64,000 nt of DNA from Methyloligella halotolerans. GTDB lineage: Bacteria > Pseudomonadota > Alphaproteobacteria > Rhizobiales > Methyloligellaceae. The notes under the pieces were generated by a model, which had not been told where the DNA came from, did no database searches, and saw nothing but the letters and a program-made list of their open reading frames with translations. This document shows positions 25,855-33,656 of the stretch, piece by piece (the first letter of the stretch is position 1; each line of letters opens with the position of its first letter). The translations under genes and the position numbers were made by a program. The stretch lies in contig NZ_MASI01000004.1 in assembly GCF_001708935.1 (NCBI RefSeq), positions 1 to 64,000 on the forward strand, in the 5' to 3' direction.

Positions 25855-26865
25855 ATGCGCGCTGTTGCGTTTGTTCTCACAGTGCTGGCGCTCTGCGCCT
25901 ACACGCTTCTTCTGACGGGGCCGGCGAAAGCCGCCCCTTCAGGGCGTTTCTCCAGCGCCGAACAGCTCATCGACTGGGCATCCAACTACCGCTCCCACCC
26001 TTCTCCTCATCGCCTCCCGGCTGCCGTCCACGCCATGCACGAGCTCGGCCTGTTCGGCGATGAGGAGAAGGGTGGCTTCTGCATCGGCTTCATTGCCGGC
26101 GTGCTCGGGACCAACAAGGCCGATGCGCCCAAGCTGATCGCGGGGATGTTTCCCATGCCGCCCAAGGAGCAGGCCGTCATCATCAAGGCGATCGCCTATT
26201 CCGGCCGCCCCGACTGGCAGGACCTGTTGATCCGCTTTCAGGATCAGATGCCGTATCGCAAGCCGCTGATCGACGCTTATGTCGACGGCAAGGAGCCGGG
26301 TCTCATGGAGATTCCCCTCGAGGAGGGATCTCCGGTCATCTACACGCTTTGGGGCTACTACAGCGCGACCGGCCAGTATCAGCCGGTGATGCGGATCATC
26401 GAGGCCCTCCGCTGGTCGAAGAGCGACGAGGAGGCGGGGTTTTCCTGGAGCAGCCTGTGGAGCGGATGGAAGACCGATCCCAAGCTCGTGGATAAGGTGA
26501 CGACGGGCGCCACGGCGAAATGGACGCTCGCCTCCTACGCGGAGCGCGACCGCCAGTTGCTCAGCCTCTATCGCGCCGAATATCCGAACCAGCCGGAGGA
26601 GATCGCCATTCCCTTGCGGGAGGTGATCCTCGCCGCCGAATCCTTCGAGGCCGAAGAGGTGAGGAAAGATCAGCTATCGGCGATCGAGGAAGCCCAGCAC
26701 GAGCATGCCATGAACCAGGCCGGCGGCTCCAAGCTCGCCAAGGTCGGTTCTATCGGCATAGCAACGGGCTGCGTTGCGGCGAGCGCTTTGGGGCAAGCCC
26801 AGATCGCCGTGCCGTGCGTCGTGGGCGGCGCGCTCTATAACGGCGCCGTCCAGCTTTTGCAGTAA
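25855..26865 (+). CDS. Secreted hypothetical protein
   Basis: A 336-residue protein I do not recognise. It starts with a signal peptide (MRAVAFVLTVLALCAYTLLL, cleavage near AKAAP). The mature part is mixed alpha-rich with a conserved-looking core (DEEKGGFCIGFIAGVLGTNK, AIAYSGRPDWQDLL, then IYTLWGYYSATGQY) and ends with a Gly/Ala-rich hydrophobic segment (SIGIATGCVAASALGQ onwards, about 300-332) that could be a membrane anchor or glycine-zipper hairpin. Three cysteines are present. AGAAGGCGAATGACCG precedes the ATG. It faces convergent small genes and has no informative partner. Confidence 0.7.
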   Translation: MRAVAFVLTVLALCAYTLLLTGPAKAAPSGRFSSAEQLIDWASNYRSHPSPHRLPAAVHAMHELGLFGDEEKGGFCIGFIAGVLGTNKADAPKLIAGMFPMPPKEQAVIIKAIAYSGRPDWQDLLIRFQDQMPYRKPLIDAYVDGKEPGLMEIPLEEGSPVIYTLWGYYSATGQYQPVMRIIEALRWSKSDEEAGFSWSSLWSGWKTDPKLVDKVTTGATAKWTLASYAERDRQLLSLYRAEYPNQPEEIAIPLREVILAAESFEAEEVRKDQLSAIEEAQHEHAMNQAGGSKLAKVGSIGIATGCVAASALGQAQIAVPCVVGGALYNGAVQLLQ

Positions 26866-26881
26866 GGGAAGCCGGCGCGGC

Positions 26882-27154
26882 TTACTCTTCGCCGCCCCGC
26901 CCGAGGAAATAGCCGAGAACCACGCCAACGCCGACCGCGAGCAGCATGGAGGCGGCGAGATTGTCCTTCATCAGCTCCTCGGCGTCGTCTGCCGTATGGG
27001 TGACGTAGGTCTTGGCCGAACTCGCGCCGCTTTTGGTGCTCTTGGACACCGTACGGCTCAGGTCGCCAAGATAGCTGCGCATGGAGTCGAGCTGATCGTA
27101 CAAATCCTCGGGATCGAGATAACGGCTCGATTTGCGTTCATTCCAGCCCAGCAT
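26882..27154 (-). CDS. DUF883-like small membrane-anchored protein
   Basis: A 90-residue protein with an amphipathic helical N-terminus (LYDQLDSMRSYLGDLSRTVS), a Ser/Thr/Lys-rich linker and one C-terminal membrane helix followed by GYFLGRGGEE. This resembles ElaB/YqjD/DUF883 proteins, which anchor ribosomes or act in stress at the inner membrane in E. coli. The resemblance is architectural and the assignment is tentative. It is convergent with the secreted hypothetical gene. Confidence 0.65.
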   Translation of the reverse strand: MLGWNERKSSRYLDPEDLYDQLDSMRSYLGDLSRTVSKSTKSGASSAKTYVTHTADDAEELMKDNLAASMLLAVGVGVVLGYFLGRGGEE

Positions 27155-27294
27155 TGTGTCCTCCGACGGTGAAATGGATCAACGGAATGACTGTCTAACG
27201 AATAGCAGCCTGCTCCGTTCCCACCGCGAGGGGGTGAAAGAGCCGCAAAAACGCAACGTTGGCGCGGATCGTTGAAAATATGGTGACGAGGACC

Positions 27295-27708
27295 CTAAAG
27301 GACCGTGTTGCGGGCCCGGATGCCGCGCTCGATGGCGACCGTGGTGAGCTTGTCGAGGGCAAGCCCGGTGGCCAGGATTTCCAATAGGCGCGTCTCCTCG
27401 TCCGGCACGTCGAGGTCGGCGGCCGCAACCTCCAGGGCGACCGCGTAGGCCGTCTCCCGCAGGCGGTGGTCCAGCGCCTCCCGAACGAGGGCGATCACCT
27501 GCTGCAGCCCGTCCGGCTGGCCCAGAAGCTCGCCGCAGGCCGAGGTGGTCGGAACGAGCTGCTCGTCGTCGAAATCGTCGAAGATCGGCAGCGTAGACAC
27601 GATCTCGCCGATACGCGCGTATTCCAGGTCGGAAATCGCCCGGTCGACTGCGGCGACGGTCACCATCACATAGATGAGCGCTTCATGATGGGTCAGCGAA
27701 GTCGGCAT
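27295..27708 (-). CDS. TerB family protein (tellurite-resistance-like)
   Basis: A 137-residue all-helical protein. The features HHEALIYVMVTVAAVDRAIS, ELEYARIGEIV-like second helix, TAYAVALEVAAADLDVPDEE and ETRLLEILATGLALD match the TerB fold, where paired acidic residues (DxxxxxxE) in two helical repeats bind metal. TerB-fold proteins work in membrane stress and phage or tellurite responses, but lone copies like this have no assigned role. The ATG at 27708 is chosen because the upstream extension is low-complexity Arg-rich. It is divergent from lysK. Confidence 0.82.
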   Translation of the reverse strand: MPTSLTHHEALIYVMVTVAAVDRAISDLEYARIGEIVSTLPIFDDFDDEQLVPTTSACGELLGQPDGLQQVIALVREALDHRLRETAYAVALEVAAADLDVPDEETRLLEILATGLALDKLTTVAIERGIRARNTVL

Positions 27709-27884
27709 GGTGGGCTCCGGATCGGAAAGGCTTGAGACGAAGGGGCGAAGACGTCGCGGGAAGCTAGGCAATTCGTGGCGGCGCGGCAAGCGCTCCGATT
27801 GACGGTTTCGCGCGCGCGACCTAGTTTCGCGCCGAACCGCCGGGCGCATCGTCCGGCGACATACTTATTTGCCGGTTCTCATCC

Positions 27885-29507
27885 ATGACTGACACTTCAT
27901 CCGCGTCGCCCACGTCCAAGGCGGTACCGCTCGATCCCGCGCTGCTCGATGTTGCCAAGGACAGCAAGGCCTGGCCATTCGAGGAAGCCCGCAAGCTCAT
28001 CGCGCGCCTGGAAGAGACGCCTGCCCAATCGCCCGTCATTTTCGAAACGGGCTACGGGCCGTCGGGCCTGCCCCATATCGGCACCTTCGGCGAGGTCGCC
28101 CGCACCACCATGGTGCGCCACGCCTTCCGGCTGCTGACCGAGGACAAGGTGCCGACCCGGCTGATCTGCTTCTCCGACGACATGGACGGTCTGCGGAAGG
28201 TCCCCGACAACATCCCCAACAAGGAGATGGTGGCCGAGCATCTCGGCAAGCCGCTGACCCAGATCCCGGACCCGTTCGGCGAGCATCCGAGCTTCGGCCA
28301 GCACAACAACGCCCGCCTGCGCGCCTTCCTCGATGCCTTCGGCTTCGAATACGAATTCTTCTCCGCCACCGATTGCTACCGGTCCGGCCGCTTCGACAAG
28401 ACGCTCCTGAAGGTGCTGCAGCACTATGAGGCCGTGCGCGACGTCATCCTCCCGACCCTCGGGCCGGAGCGGCGCGCCACCTACAGCCCCTTCCTGCCGA
28501 TCTCGCCGGAGACTGGCGAAGTCCTCCAGGTTCCGATCATCGATGTGGATACGGATGCCGGCGCCGTCCGCTTCAAGGACCCTGCCACTGACAAGCTGAC
28601 CCAGCTCCCCGTCACCGGCGGTCATTGCAAGCTGCAATGGAAGGCCGATTGGGCCATGCGCTGGGTGGCGCTCGGCGTCGATTACGAGATGGCCGGTAAG
28701 GACCTGATCGATTCCGTGAAGCTCTCCAGCCGCATCGCCAAAATCCTGGGCGCCAACCCGCCGGAAGGCTTCAACTACGAACTCTTCCTGGATGAGAACG
28801 GCGAGAAAATCTCGAAGTCCCGGGGTAATGGCCTGACCATCGATGAGTGGCTGCGCTACGCGGCGCCGGAGTCCCTCGCGCTCTACATGTTCCAGAGCCC
28901 GCGCAAGGCCAAGCGGCTCTATTTCGACGTCATCCCCAAGGCGGTGGACGAATATGTCGGCCATCTCGCCGCCTATCCGAAGGAAGAGCCGGAGGCTCAG
29001 CTCCGGAACCCGGTCTGGCACATCCATAGCGGCGAGCCGCCCAAGGCCGAGCTGCCCATCTCGTTTGCGCTGCTTCTGAACTTGGCCTCGGCGTCGAACT
29101 CCGAGGATTCCGATGTGCTTTGGGGCTTCATCAAGCGCTACTGCCCGGGTGCTACGCCCGAAGAGCATCCGCTGCTCGACCAGATGGTCGGCTTCGCCGT
29201 GCGCTACTTCCATGACTTCGTGAAGCCGGCGAAGAAGTATCGCGATGCGACGCCGGAAGAGGCGGCCGCCATGCGGGAGCTGTCGGAGAAGCTGGGAGCG
29301 CTGGATCCGAGTGCCGATTCCACCGAAATCCAGAACCTGGTCTACGAGATCGGCAAGACCCACGAATTCGAGCCGCTCAGGAGTTGGTTCGGGGCCCTTT
29401 ACGAGGTGCTGCTGGGTCAGACCCAGGGTCCGCGCTTCGGCTCCTTCATCGAGCTCTACGGCATCGACGAGACCCGCAAGCTGATCGCGGAGTCGCTCAG
29501 CCGGTAG
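27885..29507 (+). CDS. lysK: Lysyl-tRNA synthetase, class I
   Basis: Charges tRNA-Lys. The 540-residue enzyme has Rossmann-fold class I signatures: HIGH-type [12 protein letters not shown] (about 63-74) and KMSKS-type [13 protein letters not shown] (about 306-318), so it is the archaeal-type class I LysRS that replaces the class II enzyme in many Alphaproteobacteria. GYGPSGLPH and the C-terminal alpha-helical cage are also present. It is divergent from terB. No class II lysS is visible in the window. Confidence 0.96.
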   Translation: MTDTSSASPTSKAVPLDPALLDVAKDSKAWPFEEARKLIARLEETPAQSPVIFETGYGPSGLPHIGTFGEVARTTMVRHAFRLLTEDKVPTRLICFSDDMDGLRKVPDNIPNKEMVAEHLGKPLTQIPDPFGEHPSFGQHNNARLRAFLDAFGFEYEFFSATDCYRSGRFDKTLLKVLQHYEAVRDVILPTLGPERRATYSPFLPISPETGEVLQVPIIDVDTDAGAVRFKDPATDKLTQLPVTGGHCKLQWKADWAMRWVALGVDYEMAGKDLIDSVKLSSRIAKILGANPPEGFNYELFLDENGEKISKSRGNGLTIDEWLRYAAPESLALYMFQSPRKAKRLYFDVIPKAVDEYVGHLAAYPKEEPEAQLRNPVWHIHSGEPPKAELPISFALLLNLASASNSEDSDVLWGFIKRYCPGATPEEHPLLDQMVGFAVRYFHDFVKPAKKYRDATPEEAAAMRELSEKLGALDPSADSTEIQNLVYEIGKTHEFEPLRSWFGALYEVLLGQTQGPRFGSFIELYGIDETRKLIAESLSR

Positions 29508-29525
29508 CCGTCTGAAGGTGCGCGA

Positions 29526-30017
29526 CTACTGTGTGGCCTCGCGCCAGATCTCGTGCATCTCCAGCGCCCGGCGGCCCGTCTCCTGCTGGGCGCAATCGGC
29601 GCCGATCACGTTGCTGTAGGTCCCGGACGAGTAGCGCGTCACCCAGAACCCGCATTTCTCGTCCCGGAAGGTGATCCAGGCCACCTGCGCATGGCGGAGC
29701 GCATCCGACGAGGCGGGGTCCAGCTTGTCCCGCGCTTCCGTATACCAGTCGTTCAGAAGCCGGTCCCAGATCGCCGTATGGCGCTGATAGCAGGATAGCG
29801 CCGCCGCCGTGGTGTCCTGATCCTTGCAGAGCGCATTGATCTCGCCGACGCAATCGGCCGCCTGCACGATCGCATCCGCATCTCCATGCCGGTTCAGGCA
29901 GTCGCGCACCCGCTCCCTGTCCTCCCGCGTCGGCGTGGCGTCCTGGGCCTGCGCGGCGGCCAGGCATGCGGCCAAGGCAATCATGGCCAGCAGGCCGCCG
30001 AGAAGCGTCTTCGTCAT
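29526..30017 (-). CDS. LprI-type (DUF1311) secreted protein
   Basis: A 163-residue secreted protein with a signal peptide (MTKTLLGGLLAMIALAACLA, then AAQAQD). The mature domain shows the lysozyme-inhibitor LprI pattern: regularly spaced cysteines (DCLNRHG, ADCVGEINALC, LSCYQRH, EKCGFW, ADCAQQETG), YTEARDKLD and the terminal RRALEMHEIW. LprI homologues can inhibit lysozyme, but the family is broad. GGAGGACATCCG precedes the ATG. It lies 17 bases after the nuclease gene and is probably the last gene of a three-gene operon. Confidence 0.82.
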   Translation of the reverse strand: MTKTLLGGLLAMIALAACLAAAQAQDATPTREDRERVRDCLNRHGDADAIVQAADCVGEINALCKDQDTTAAALSCYQRHTAIWDRLLNDWYTEARDKLDPASSDALRHAQVAWITFRDEKCGFWVTRYSSGTYSNVIGADCAQQETGRRALEMHEIWREATQ

Positions 30018-30034
30018 CGGATGTCCTCCCCCGT

Positions 30035-30928
30035 TCATTGGTCGTATATCGGCTCCGAGTCCGGATAGAGCGGATCGGACTCCTCGTAGATCGGCTCCTG
30101 CTCGAAGACCGGCACGGGTTCGCTCATAGTTGGCGCTGCCCGGCCTTGCCGCGGCCCGCCCCAAAGCCCGAGCTTGGCCTCCTTGGCCTTGTCGCGCGCC
30201 TTCGCGAACGTGTCGTCTGTGTCTGTGGCGGGCTTCGCCCAGCCTTGCTCCACCATCCAGAGCGACAGATCCGTCTCTCCGATCCGGCAGCGCGACGTGA
30301 ACTCCGCCTCGTCCCCTGTTCGCGGAAGATCGCAAACCACGGCGCGGCCCCGGATCAGACGCGTGAGCGCCGCCCGCGCCCGGATCCCGCAAGGCCAGCT
30401 CGTGCCGTCCTCATCCTTGCAGGTCTCGTCCTCCTCCCGCACGGCGATTCCCTGCAGGTGGATGATGTGATTGCCTGTCTTCAGGGTGCCGGCGTCCCGC
30501 ACGATGACGCGATAGAAGCGCTTCCGTCCCGGCGGCTTGAGCGTGATGGCGTGGTCCTTCTCGATGGCGGCGAAGCGCTGCACTTCTGGGGAGGCCTCCG
30601 TAAGCCGCGAGGCGCCGGCCGATTGCGCCGAAGACCTCTCCGCATCGCGGGACTGCTCGGCTTCGGGTGTCGGCGCGCGTTCTCCCCACGCGGTCGAGGG
30701 CTGTGATGCCGGGCCGGGAGACGGCTTGTCCGCGGAGGTCGAGGCCGTGCCGTCCGGGGTGGTATTGTTCAAAGTCGTGTTGTCCCAAGTCGTGTTCTTG
30801 GCGATCTTCACGTCTGAAGGCCGTCCATCCGCATCCGTCTGCGGTCCCTCGACCAAGCGGGGGAGCACGAAGAGCATCAGCACGGCAATGCCGACCGATA
30901 GAGCGGCGAGTCGGGCCAAGAGAAGCAT
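30035..30928 (-). CDS. Membrane-anchored thermonuclease-like (SNase) protein
   Basis: A 297-residue protein. An N-terminal signal anchor (about 3-24) leads into a low-complexity Thr/Ser/Pro linker (about 30-115) and then a staphylococcal-nuclease-like OB domain (FYRVIVRDAGTLKTG, IIHLQGIAV, CGIRARAALTRLIRGRAVVC, LSLWMVEQGWAKP, KARDKAKEAKLGLWGG). Alphaproteobacterial relatives often lack some catalytic residues, so nuclease activity is uncertain. It would act in the periplasm. The C-terminal tail is a Pro/Glu/Tyr-rich repeat-like segment (IYEESDPLYPDSEPIYD). It lies 16 bases after the S24 repressor. Confidence 0.8.
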   Translation of the reverse strand: MLLLARLAALSVGIAVLMLFVLPRLVEGPQTDADGRPSDVKIAKNTTWDNTTLNNTTPDGTASTSADKPSPGPASQPSTAWGERAPTPEAEQSRDAERSSAQSAGASRLTEASPEVQRFAAIEKDHAITLKPPGRKRFYRVIVRDAGTLKTGNHIIHLQGIAVREEDETCKDEDGTSWPCGIRARAALTRLIRGRAVVCDLPRTGDEAEFTSRCRIGETDLSLWMVEQGWAKPATDTDDTFAKARDKAKEAKLGLWGGPRQGRAAPTMSEPVPVFEQEPIYEESDPLYPDSEPIYDQ

Positions 30929-30944
30929 GAAAGGCCTCGTTTCC

Positions 30945-31625
30945 TCACTGGCTGACCCAAAGGATCCGATGCATCCATTCTATCCGTTTCAGCGGAAAGA
31001 CGAGATCGGAATGCGCCGGGTTGAACGAGGCGAGCTCCAGGGTCTTGGGCCCGCGCCGGACCAGGATCTTCGCCATGACTTCCCCGTCGGTCGTCTTAAC
31101 CACCAGCCTGTCGCCTCGGCGGATAGCGGCTGCAGGCGATACGATGAGCACATCACCGGGGCGATAGAGAGGCGCCATGCTGTCGCCGGCGACCTCCAGG
31201 GCATAAGCGCTCTCGTCGTTGAGGCCGGGCGGCGTCACCTCATCCCAGCCGCTGCCCGCCGGAAACCCGCCATCGTCGAAGAACCCGCCGGCGCCGGCCT
31301 GGGTGAGACCGACCAGGGGAATGGGCCGGCCTGCGCGCGGCTCACCGGAAAGCAAGGCGATGAACTCTTCGAGATCGGCGCCCGTCGCGTGCAGCACCTT
31401 GGAGATGCTTTCCGTCGTCGGCCAGCGGGGGCGGCCCGCCGCGGTCGTCCGCTTGGACCGGTTGAATGAGGTGGCGTCGAGCCCCGCGCTCTTGGCGAGG
31501 GCCGAGGTGGAGAGATTGTAGCGCTTCGCCAGAGCGTCGATCGCGGACCAGACGTTGATGTGGGTCAGCCTGTCGTCCAGGGCCGGGGGCGCGCTTGCTT
31601 TTTTGGTCTGGTCCAGTTTCGGCAT
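30945..31625 (-). CDS. S24 (LexA/CI-like) helix-turn-helix repressor
   Basis: A 226-residue repressor. The N-terminal HTH (IDALAKRYNLSTSALAKSAG, then LDATSFNRSKR) is joined to an S24 peptidase-like domain with the nucleophile Ser in EVAGDSMAPLYRPGD and the general-base Lys in DGEVMAKILVRR. An Ala-Gly pair in LTQAGAGG could be the self-cleavage site, as in LexA and CI. The ATG at 31625 is chosen because a palindrome sits directly upstream, while ATG 31643 would include it. As first gene before the nuclease and LprI genes it probably regulates them. Confidence 0.88.
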   Translation of the reverse strand: MPKLDQTKKASAPPALDDRLTHINVWSAIDALAKRYNLSTSALAKSAGLDATSFNRSKRTTAAGRPRWPTTESISKVLHATGADLEEFIALLSGEPRAGRPIPLVGLTQAGAGGFFDDGGFPAGSGWDEVTPPGLNDESAYALEVAGDSMAPLYRPGDVLIVSPAAAIRRGDRLVVKTTDGEVMAKILVRRGPKTLELASFNPAHSDLVFPLKRIEWMHRILWVSQ

Positions 31626-31628
31626 ATA

Positions 31629-31639
31629 GGAATTATTCC
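31629..31639. promoter_or_regulatory. Palindrome over the S24 repressor ribosome site (candidate operator)
   Basis: GGAATTATTCC is a perfect 11-base palindrome about a central base, four bases upstream of the repressor start. Its position over the ribosome-binding region suggests autoregulation by the repressor. No second copy was found nearby. Confidence 0.4.
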
Positions 31640-31732
31640 CCATTCTTGGGGAGGGGCAACCGAATTCCGGCGCTTGCTCGCGGCCGGCCATCGCCGCTAA
31701 AGTCCGCCGACCGAAGGCCCCCAAAAGGCACG

Positions 31733-32101
31733 ATGAACGACACCCTCTACAAAATTGCCGATGTGAGCGCCCTGGCCAAGGCCGAGGCAAGTGGTGTGCT
31801 GGAAGCGTCCGCCGATGATGTGCGCGACGGCTTCATTCACCTCTCCACCGCCGGCCAGGTCCAGGGCACCCTGGACAAGCATTTCGCCGGAGAAGAGAAC
31901 CTGATGCTTCTCGCCTTCAACGCCGGCGGGATCGGCGAAGATCTGCGTTGGGAGAAATCCCGTGGCGGCCAGGCCTTCCCCCATCTCTATGGCGAGTTGC
32001 CCCTGTCGGCCCTCGAATGGTCGGAGCCATTGCCCATCAGCGCCGACGGCAGGCACGTCATTCCAGAAGCGGTGCTCGCGAAGATGGGCGGCCCACGGTG
32101 A
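31733..32101 (+). CDS. DUF952 family protein
   Basis: A 122-residue protein with the DUF952 pattern: LYKIADVSALAKAEASGVL, DGFIHLSTAGQVQGTLDKHF, LLAFNAGGIGEDLRWEKSRG and FPHLYGELPLSALEW. The conserved His and Glu residues suggest an enzyme or ligand-binding fold related to glutathione-S-transferase-like annotations, but function is unknown. The ATG at 31733 is the family start; longer frames are shadows. It overlaps the pyrD start (GTGA), a pairing seen in other Alphaproteobacteria. Confidence 0.85.
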   Translation: MNDTLYKIADVSALAKAEASGVLEASADDVRDGFIHLSTAGQVQGTLDKHFAGEENLMLLAFNAGGIGEDLRWEKSRGGQAFPHLYGELPLSALEWSEPLPISADGRHVIPEAVLAKMGGPR

Positions 32102-33213
32102 GTGGATCGCTCATTCCCGGCATGCCGTTCGTCCCGACACTATACGGGATGGGCCAGCGCGCCCTGCGTTGCCTCGACCCCGAAAAGGCGCATCGGCTGA
32201 CCATCAGCGCCCTCCAGATGGGGCTTTTTCCGCGGGCCTCCCAGACGGAGGATCCCCGTCTCACGCAAGAGGTTCTGGGGCTGACCTTCAAGAACCCGAT
32301 CGGCATGGCCGCTGGGTTCGACAAGAATGCCGAAGTGGCCTCCCAGCTCATCGAGATGGGGTTCGGCTTCACCGAGGTGGGAACCGTCACGCCGCGGCCC
32401 CAGCCGGGCAACGACCAGCCGCGCCTCTTCCGGTCCGAAAAGGAGCGGGCGGTCATCAACCGCATGGGGTTCAACAACGAAGGCCACCTCGCCGCGCTGG
32501 AGCGGCTGCGCGGCAGTTGTCCCGGTGTGGTCGGCGTGAATATCGGCGCCAATAAGGACAGTACCGATCGCGTCGCAGACTACGTGAAGGGCATTGAGCG
32601 CCTGACCGATGTCGCCGGTTACTTCACCGTCAACATCTCCTCGCCAAACACGCCCGGCCTGCGCGATCTGCAATCGCCCGAAGCGTTGGGCGAGCTTCTG
32701 GGCGCCCTGAACGCCGCGCGCCGTCCGAGCGAAGCGACGGGCCGCGTGCCCCCGCTGCTCATCAAGCTCGCGCCCGATATCGAGCATGCGGCGTTGCCGG
32801 AAATCGTTTCCGTGGCGCGCCGGGGCGGTATCGATGGCATCGTGGTCACCAATACGACCCTCTCGCGCGACGGCCTGCGGGACGAAGCCTTCGCCGCCGA
32901 GCCGGGCGGGCTTTCGGGCCGCCCGCTCTTCGCCCGCTCAACCAAGTTCCTGGCCGAGCTCTATCTGCTCACGGAAGGCAAGCTGCCGCTGATCGGGGTG
33001 GGGGGCATCGATTCTGGCGCCAAGGCCGTGGAGAAGATCGAGGCCGGCGCCTCCCTGATCCAGCTCTACACGGGAATGGTGTTCGAAGGGCCTGCGCTGT
33101 TGGGTGAGATCAAGAGCGCCATCCTGAAGCGTCTCGACGAAGGCCCGCAAAAGCGTTTGCAGGCCCTCGTCGGCGTCAGCGCGACCGATTGGGCCGACCG
33201 CCTGCCTCTCTAG
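32098..33213 (+). CDS. pyrD: Dihydroorotate dehydrogenase (quinone), class 2
   Basis: Oxidises dihydroorotate to orotate in pyrimidine synthesis, passing electrons from FMN to membrane quinone. It has the class 2 N-terminal amphipathic segment (TLYGMGQRALRCLDPEKAHR), LTFKNPIGMAAGFDKNAEV, EVGTVTPRPQPGN, GFNNEGH, GVNIGANKD, the catalytic Ser in NISSPNTPGLR, IKLAPD, VVTNTT and IGVGGIDSG. GTG 32098 overlaps the DUF952 stop (GTGA, 371 residues). ATG 32122 is an equally plausible start eight codons later. It is coupled to DUF952. Confidence 0.95.
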   Translation: MSGSLIPGMPFVPTLYGMGQRALRCLDPEKAHRLTISALQMGLFPRASQTEDPRLTQEVLGLTFKNPIGMAAGFDKNAEVASQLIEMGFGFTEVGTVTPRPQPGNDQPRLFRSEKERAVINRMGFNNEGHLAALERLRGSCPGVVGVNIGANKDSTDRVADYVKGIERLTDVAGYFTVNISSPNTPGLRDLQSPEALGELLGALNAARRPSEATGRVPPLLIKLAPDIEHAALPEIVSVARRGGIDGIVVTNTTLSRDGLRDEAFAAEPGGLSGRPLFARSTKFLAELYLLTEGKLPLIGVGGIDSGAKAVEKIEAGASLIQLYTGMVFEGPALLGEIKSAILKRLDEGPQKRLQALVGVSATDWADRLPL

Positions 33214-33221
33214 CTGGGCGA

Positions 33222-33533
33222 TTAATGCCGCGGAGGCGGAGGCAGATTGGCATCCGCATCGCGCCGGGCCGAGCCGCTTCCGGTCATCAGCTTCAGCACC
33301 CGCGAGATCAGCCAGATCGGGAAGACCAGAACGGCGCCCAGCAGGAAGTAGCGGCCGAACTCTTCGATCGCCCGGAAGCCCATATTGTAGATGTAGTTGG
33401 CGAGCCGCTGGATGCTCTCCACGATCTCGAACGGGCTGAACCCGAAAGCGGCGAGCAGCATGCCGACGATAAGCGAGATAATGGCCAGGCGAAGCAGCAC
33501 GAGCGCCGGATTGCCGCCGAAAAACCGTTCCAT
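33222..33533 (-). CDS. DUF6460 small membrane protein
   Basis: A 103-residue inner-membrane protein with two helices (LVLLRLAIISLIVGMLLAAF and GRYFLLGAVLVFPIWLISRV) separated by an amphipathic segment (VESIQRLANYIYNMGF). This matches the DUF6460 family of Hyphomicrobiales. Function is unknown. The ATG at 33533 is preferred because GGAGAGGATAT precedes it and homologues start there. It is convergent with pyrD (8-base gap) and divergent from the helicase gene. Confidence 0.78.
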   Translation of the reverse strand: MERFFGGNPALVLLRLAIISLIVGMLLAAFGFSPFEIVESIQRLANYIYNMGFRAIEEFGRYFLLGAVLVFPIWLISRVLKLMTGSGSARRDADANLPPPPRH

Positions 33534-33656
33534 CGCCTGATATCCTCTCCATCGTTCGAGCCTGCGCCTTGTCATCGCGCGGTTCAAAGCCAAAGTTGGG
33601 TAAGCGGGAGCGCCAGGTCAAGCGCTACCGGTTGCACCATGGAGCGTTGTCCCCCG

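Noticed and set aside
33189..33638. N-terminal 150 codons of the long frame leading into the Lhr-like helicase
   Set aside because: They lie antisense to the DUF6460 gene, show no domain, and precede the family start by far.
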